Below are positions 33,029 to 36,427 of a stretch of 36,427 nucleotides of DNA, in pieces. Source of the stretch: Glaciecola sp. UBA2563. Lineage in GTDB: Bacteria > Pseudomonadota > Gammaproteobacteria > Enterobacterales > Alteromonadaceae. The notes under the pieces are model-generated. The model made no database searches and was not told where the DNA came from. It saw only the letters and a list, made by a program, of their open reading frames with translations. The stretch covers positions 1 through 36,427 of the forward strand of contig DDLV01000157.1 in assembly GCA_002340325.1 (NCBI GenBank), read 5' to 3'. Both the position numbers and the translations under genes were made by a program. Each line of letters opens with the position of its first letter. The first letter of the stretch is position 1.

Positions 33029-33511
33029 TTAGTTGTTAGCTAGCTCTGCAATAACGTTAACCAGCATTTCATGCGTTACTTCACCTAGAAGTGGGCCGTG
33101 TACCGAACGGTCGGGTTTTATGACATAGGTTGCGGGTAAATACGCCGGTTTATTAAATGGCAATGCTGTTTTAACATCCGTTATCAAATCAAATTTCATG
33201 CTGTATTTTTCCCTGAGCTCAATTAACGCAGGAACCGAAAGATTATCGTAACTAATAGCGAACAAGTGCATATTGTCCGATTTCTGTTGGTTGAATTTAT
33301 TTAGCTCAGGGATTTCTTTTAGACATGGTGCACACCATTCAGCAAAATAGTTTATGACGACAAACTCGCCTTCAAAATCATTTAGCTTAACTTTTTCCTG
33401 GTCGAGTGTTTTGAAATCATATTGTTGTAGATAAAACACCAACACACCTGTTACGAAGGCCGCTACAACTAAACCGATAAATATAATCTTTTGCTTCATA
33501 AACCCCAACAT
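33029..33511 (-). CDS. TlpA/ResA-like membrane-anchored thioredoxin
   Basis: A 160-residue protein with one N-terminal anchor (about 5-28, KQKIIFIGLVVAAFVTGVLVF) and a periplasmic thioredoxin fold. The redox motif is WCAPC (C60, C63) in INYFAEWCAPCLKEIPEL. A cis-proline segment is seen as PATYVIKPD. Family members reduce periplasmic disulfides, for example in cytochrome c maturation, but the substrate is not evident here. An ATG at 33499 is an alternative start. A consensus -10 TATAAT lies upstream on the minus strand (33537-33532). It is convergent with bepA and divergent from the arsC-like gene. Confidence 0.88.
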   Translation of the reverse strand: MLGFMKQKIIFIGLVVAAFVTGVLVFYLQQYDFKTLDQEKVKLNDFEGEFVVINYFAEWCAPCLKEIPELNKFNQQKSDNMHLFAISYDNLSVPALIELREKYSMKFDLITDVKTALPFNKPAYLPATYVIKPDRSVHGPLLGEVTHEMLVNVIAELANN

Positions 33512-33531
33512 GGCAATATTTTGACTTACTT

Positions 33532-33537
33532 ATTATA
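33532..33537 (-). promoter_or_regulatory. candidate -10 for the TlpA-like gene
   Basis: TATAAT on the minus strand lies 21 bases before the ATG of the TlpA-like gene, within the 42-bp divergent gap. The expected -35 position has only a poor match. The motif is perfect but isolated. Confidence 0.35.
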
Positions 33538-33553
33538 AAAAACGATTTGGAAA

Positions 33554-33895
33554 ATGAAATATTTACATAACCCTAGGTGCAGCAAAAGTCGTCAAGCATT
33601 AAAAATCCTTAATGAACTTGATGTTGAAGTTGAAATTATTGAATACTTGAAACATCCCTTATCTAAGGACGAACTGACAAAGATATACGCTAACTTAGGT
33701 GTCTCTTCTGTATTAGAAATGATGCGACCGAAAGAAGCAGAATTCGCAACGGCTGGTTTGACCAAGTCATCTTCAAACGAAGCGTTGATAGACGCGATGG
33801 TTGCCTATCCAAAATTGATAGAGCGTCCTATTTTATTCAGCGATACTAAGGCTGTTATAGGACGTCCTCCAGAAAAAGTTAAAGATATCTTGTAG
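33554..33895 (+). CDS. ArsC/YfgD family thioredoxin-fold reductase-like protein
   Basis: A 113-residue protein with the N-terminal HNPRCSKSRQALKIL, where C9 is the catalytic-type cysteine of glutaredoxin-coupled arsenate reductases. The family Arg motifs are seen as MRPKEAEF, LIERPILFSD and VIGRPPEKV. In E. coli the neighbour of bepA is yfgD, an ArsC-like gene of unproven function, and the position here matches. No other ars gene is present, so arsenate reduction is uncertain. It begins the arsC-wrbA-DUF2069 operon. Confidence 0.88.
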   Translation: MKYLHNPRCSKSRQALKILNELDVEVEIIEYLKHPLSKDELTKIYANLGVSSVLEMMRPKEAEFATAGLTKSSSNEALIDAMVAYPKLIERPILFSDTKAVIGRPPEKVKDIL

Positions 33896-33910
33896 GTAAA
33901 AACACAGACA

Positions 33911-34492
33911 ATGAACCCAGTCTTAGTCATGTATTATAGCCGTCATGGAAGTACCCAGCTTTTAGCTGAAAAAATTGCAGATGGTATTGAAGCCTCGGAT
34001 TGTGAAGCAATTGTGCGCTGTGTTCCTGATGTGTCGGATAACCTCGAAGCAACAAGGTCAAAAGTGCCAACCGCGGGCGATCCATATCTGACAAAAGAAG
34101 AGCTAAGTAATTGTTCCGCTCTGGCTATGGGGGCACCGACACACTTTGGTAACATGCCGGCAGCAATGAAGTACTTTTGGGACTCAACGACTGATCTTTG
34201 GCTTAAAGGCAGCTTAGTCGACAAGCCAGCGTGCGTGTTCACTAGTACTAGTTCAATGCATGGTGGACAGGAAAGCACGCTGCTATCTATGATGCTGCCA
34301 CTTTTTCACCATGGTATGTGTGTCTTAGGGCTTCCGTATACCGAAGCTGCATTGCACGACACGAAAACGGGGGGAACACCTTATGGCGTTAGTCACGTAT
34401 CAAGCAATGATTCAAATAATGCATTGAGTGAAGACGAAATTAAACTGGCTATAAGCATGGGAAGAAGACTGGCCAATTGGGCAAAGAGATAA
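33911..34492 (+). CDS. wrbA: WrbA-type NAD(P)H:quinone oxidoreductase
   Basis: A 193-residue flavodoxin-like FMN protein (198 in E. coli WrbA) that reduces quinones by two electrons, protecting against redox cycling. The FMN phosphate loop is YYSRHGSTQLLAEKIA at about residues 8-23. The second FMN loop is GAPTHFGNMPAAMKYFWD, and TSTSSMHGGQESTLLS is a further WrbA signature. It lies 15 bases after the arsC-like gene and 3 bases before the DUF2069 gene. Confidence 0.92.
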   Translation: MNPVLVMYYSRHGSTQLLAEKIADGIEASDCEAIVRCVPDVSDNLEATRSKVPTAGDPYLTKEELSNCSALAMGAPTHFGNMPAAMKYFWDSTTDLWLKGSLVDKPACVFTSTSSMHGGQESTLLSMMLPLFHHGMCVLGLPYTEAALHDTKTGGTPYGVSHVSSNDSNNALSEDEIKLAISMGRRLANWAKR

Positions 34493-34495
34493 CGA

Positions 34496-34945
34496 ATGAC
34501 TGAACAAAAACCAATGGCGCCAAAAACGCGCTTCTATCGAAATTTAGCAGTAATAAGCCATTTGAGCCTGATCGTCTGGATGGCGATATGGTATTTGTTG
34601 CTCGGTACTAAGTTTGAATACAGCGTGGCGTTCATCCTGTTGGTATACATATTACCTCTACTACTGCCTTTACACGGTATTGTGCGAGGGAAGCCATATA
34701 CACATGCTTGGGCGTGTTTTATTGTCTTGTATTACTTTTTACACGCGATCACTGTACTTTATGCTGAACCAGAATATCGGTGGCACGCCGCATTAGAGCT
34801 GTTGTTAGCGACAGGTATGTTTGTTGGATGTAGTCTCTACGCCCGCTTACGCGGCATGGAGCTAGGTACTAACTTGAAGAAACTCAGCGAAGTTATGCAA
34901 GAAGAAAAGGAATATTTCGAGAAAAGAAATTCATCATCGGAGTAG
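34496..34945 (+). CDS. DUF2069 family membrane protein
   Basis: A 149-residue inner-membrane protein with four membrane segments, at about 20-37, 42-60, 66-85 and 98-116. Conserved features are FYRNLAVISHLSLIVWM at the N-terminus and GKPYTHAWACFIVLYYFLHA in the middle. The tail LSEVMQEEKEYFEKRN is charged. The family usually follows wrbA and arsC-type genes in gammaproteobacteria. Function unknown. Confidence 0.85.
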   Translation: MTEQKPMAPKTRFYRNLAVISHLSLIVWMAIWYLLLGTKFEYSVAFILLVYILPLLLPLHGIVRGKPYTHAWACFIVLYYFLHAITVLYAEPEYRWHAALELLLATGMFVGCSLYARLRGMELGTNLKKLSEVMQEEKEYFEKRNSSSE

Positions 34946-34950
34946 TTGTT

Positions 34951-36427
34951 ATGCGTTGTTTATTGGGGTTATTTGTCACAATCATACTTTTGGGTTGCGG
35001 AGGTGGTTCGGGTTCAAATGACAATCCTACCTCGCCTCCTTCGAGTTCATCTCCAACAACCTCTCCCCCGCAATCAAACGATGAACGCCCAATTATCACG
35101 ACAGATGGCATTTCGATTTACGGACAAACCGAGGTAATGCTAGGGGAAAGTGCCGGTTTTGTTACACTGCACCAAACCGATTCAGATATAGATGTAAAAT
35201 GGCAACAAATCTCTGGACCAGATGTCGAATTATTAGCCAATAACTCACAAAGCATTGGATTTACTCCACAGGAAGCCGGCGCCTATCAATTTCAAGCAAG
35301 CGTTGAGGTTACAGGCGATACTACCGATGTGTTTCTAGACTTTACCGTTGTTCAAGGAACAAAACCCTTTACCGTCATGCTAGACCATGCGGTGAGCGAA
35401 TTAGACAGTGTCAGCTTTCACGCATTTAACAATACGGATATCGATATAGACAGCTATAGATGGACGCAAGTATCAGGCCCCACTATTTCTGACATCACTC
35501 AGCAAGATGATTTCCTATTCTTCGACGCGCCTGAAGTTGCGTCAGATAACCTTGTGGTATTCGAAGTTGAAGCACAATTTAGTAATGGAATGACGGATAG
35601 CGAGAGAGTGCAGTTATTGATAAACAATGTCGATTACAACCGCTCAGGATTATTTTTTGATAATGATTTTTTCATTACAGAAGACATGCACGCCTATAAT
35701 CAAAACAGTCCTTACAAAGACGTTATAGAGAATTGCGTTTATGACAATCGCATTCCATCAACACCGAATTGTGACTTTAGCCGGTTACCATTGATTGGTA
35801 TGCAAACGTCAAACCCAAGTGTGCAGAACATATTGGATAGAACGCTGGTATCTCATCAATGGATGGGAGCTCGGTTTAAACAGTTTCTCGAGGCATCTTC
35901 AACATCTGATGACATGCTTCGACTACTTCGCGGCGTTACTGCCATTGTTATCTCTTATGAGGTTAGGCCTTCTTTTTACTGGGCTGCAACTGGTGCTATT
36001 TATCTCGATGCAAATAACTTTTGGGGAACGCCAGCAGAACGCGATACGCTCAATGACAGACCTGATTTTCGAAGCAACTTTGGCGATGAACTAAGTTTTC
36101 AATACTTTTGGCGCTATACGAAAAACAATCAATATTATCCTGCAGGCCGGTATCCTAAATCCGAACGGCAGAATCGAGAATTTTCTGATATCGAAGCGAG
36201 TATTTCTTGGTTGATGTATCACGAATTAGCGCATGCTAACGACTTTTTCCCACCCGCTGAATGGAGTAGCATAAGCAATAGTTTCACCCCGCTTGCTTAT
36301 TTTCGAACTAGCGGCGCAGATTCCGACGGGTTAGATAGAACATTCCCATTAACATCAGCGCAAATGCATGAATTAGCGGCTGTAAGATATGGCGGCCAAA
36401 CCCCAAGTTCCCAGCAAAGAAATTATT
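34951..36427 (+). CDS. putative lipoprotein with two SGP-type beta modules and an HExxH site, 3' end outside window
   Basis: The frame is open from an ATG at 34951 to the window end, over 492 codons with no stop. A signal peptide ends in a lipobox LLGC (C16), followed by a G/S/P/T-rich linker (about 17-45). Two beta modules share the PKD/REJ-like motif WxQxSGP: KWQQISGPDVELL near 88-100 and YRWTQVSGPTISDI near 169-182. A long region then leads to SWLMYHELAHANDFFP, with H424, E425 and H428, a zinc-metallopeptidase-type motif. A GGAG ribosome site precedes the ATG and the gap to DUF2069 is 5 bases. I do not recognise a named family. Confidence 0.8.
   Translation, partial: MRCLLGLFVTIILLGCGGGSGSNDNPTSPPSSSSPTTSPPQSNDERPIITTDGISIYGQTEVMLGESAGFVTLHQTDSDIDVKWQQISGPDVELLANNSQSIGFTPQEAGAYQFQASVEVTGDTTDVFLDFTVVQGTKPFTVMLDHAVSELDSVSFHAFNNTDIDIDSYRWTQVSGPTISDITQQDDFLFFDAPEVASDNLVVFEVEAQFSNGMTDSERVQLLINNVDYNRSGLFFDNDFFITEDMHAYNQNSPYKDVIENCVYDNRIPSTPNCDFSRLPLIGMQTSNPSVQNILDRTLVSHQWMGARFKQFLEASSTSDDMLRLLRGVTAIVISYEVRPSFYWAATGAIYLDANNFWGTPAERDTLNDRPDFRSNFGDELSFQYFWRYTKNNQYYPAGRYPKSERQNREFSDIEASISWLMYHELAHANDFFPPAEWSSISNSFTPLAYFRTSGADSDGLDRTFPLTSAQMHELAAVRYGGQTPSSQQRNY

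Overview
The window reads as chromosomal core DNA of a marine-type gammaproteobacterium, most like the Alteromonadales (Alteromonadaceae and relatives). This rests on moderate-to-low G+C, on proteins close to Escherichia coli versions but clearly not enteric, and on gamma-proteobacterial neighbourhoods: serT-yccA-tusE, ftsK-lolA-serS, serC-aroA-cmk-rpsA-ihfB-lapAB-pyrF, gyrA-ubiG-nrdAB-yfaE, dapA-bamC-purC and perM-bepA-arsC/yfgD. The genus is inference. No phage, CRISPR array, rRNA or intact transposase was seen.

Layout. 1-99: 5' part of a tRNA-Ser(UGA) gene on the minus strand, with a strong promoter. 277-2418 (+): yccA, a terminator, then tusD-tusC-tusB-tusE for sulfur relay to tRNA wobble uridine. 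2455-9637 (-): ihfB, lapA, lapB, pyrF, ftsK, lolA, crcB and serS, tightly packed. 9692-17354 (-): gyrA, serC, aroA, then cmk and rpsA, closed by a good terminator before ihfB. 17583-18692 (-): a transsulfuration-type PLP enzyme, divergent from ubiG. 19558-20210: a non-coding stretch with a 267-bp element bounded by near-perfect 32-bp inverted repeats, followed by the nrd control region with two NrdR-like boxes. 20211-23977 (+): nrdA-nrdB-yfaE, the aerobic class Ia ribonucleotide reductase and its ferredoxin. 24241-26556 (+): a hybrid sensor kinase. 26560-29274 (-): dapA-bamC-purC. 29501-29959 (+): a bcp-type peroxiredoxin, convergent with perM (-). 31425-32906 (+): bepA. 33029-33511 (-): a TlpA-like thioredoxin. 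33554 to the window end (+): arsC/yfgD family, wrbA, DUF2069, and an unrecognised lipoprotein that runs off the edge.

How the genes work together. Several sets serve translation (tRNA-Ser, SerS, TusBCDE, RpsA), DNA and nucleotides (GyrA, FtsK, IHF, NrdAB, Cmk, PyrF, PurC), and envelope building and quality control (LolA, LapA/LapB, BamC, BepA, YccA). The region is mostly ordinary core genome. The parts most worth a second look are the MITE-like element with its small ORF, the terminal HExxH lipoprotein with SGP-type repeat modules, a 64-codon open extension after the PLP gene, the nested inverted repeat upstream of bepA, and a peroxiredoxin lacking any resolving cysteine. Two genes usual at their positions in relatives, rarA and gcvR, are absent here. 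I found no clear previously undescribed multi-gene system.
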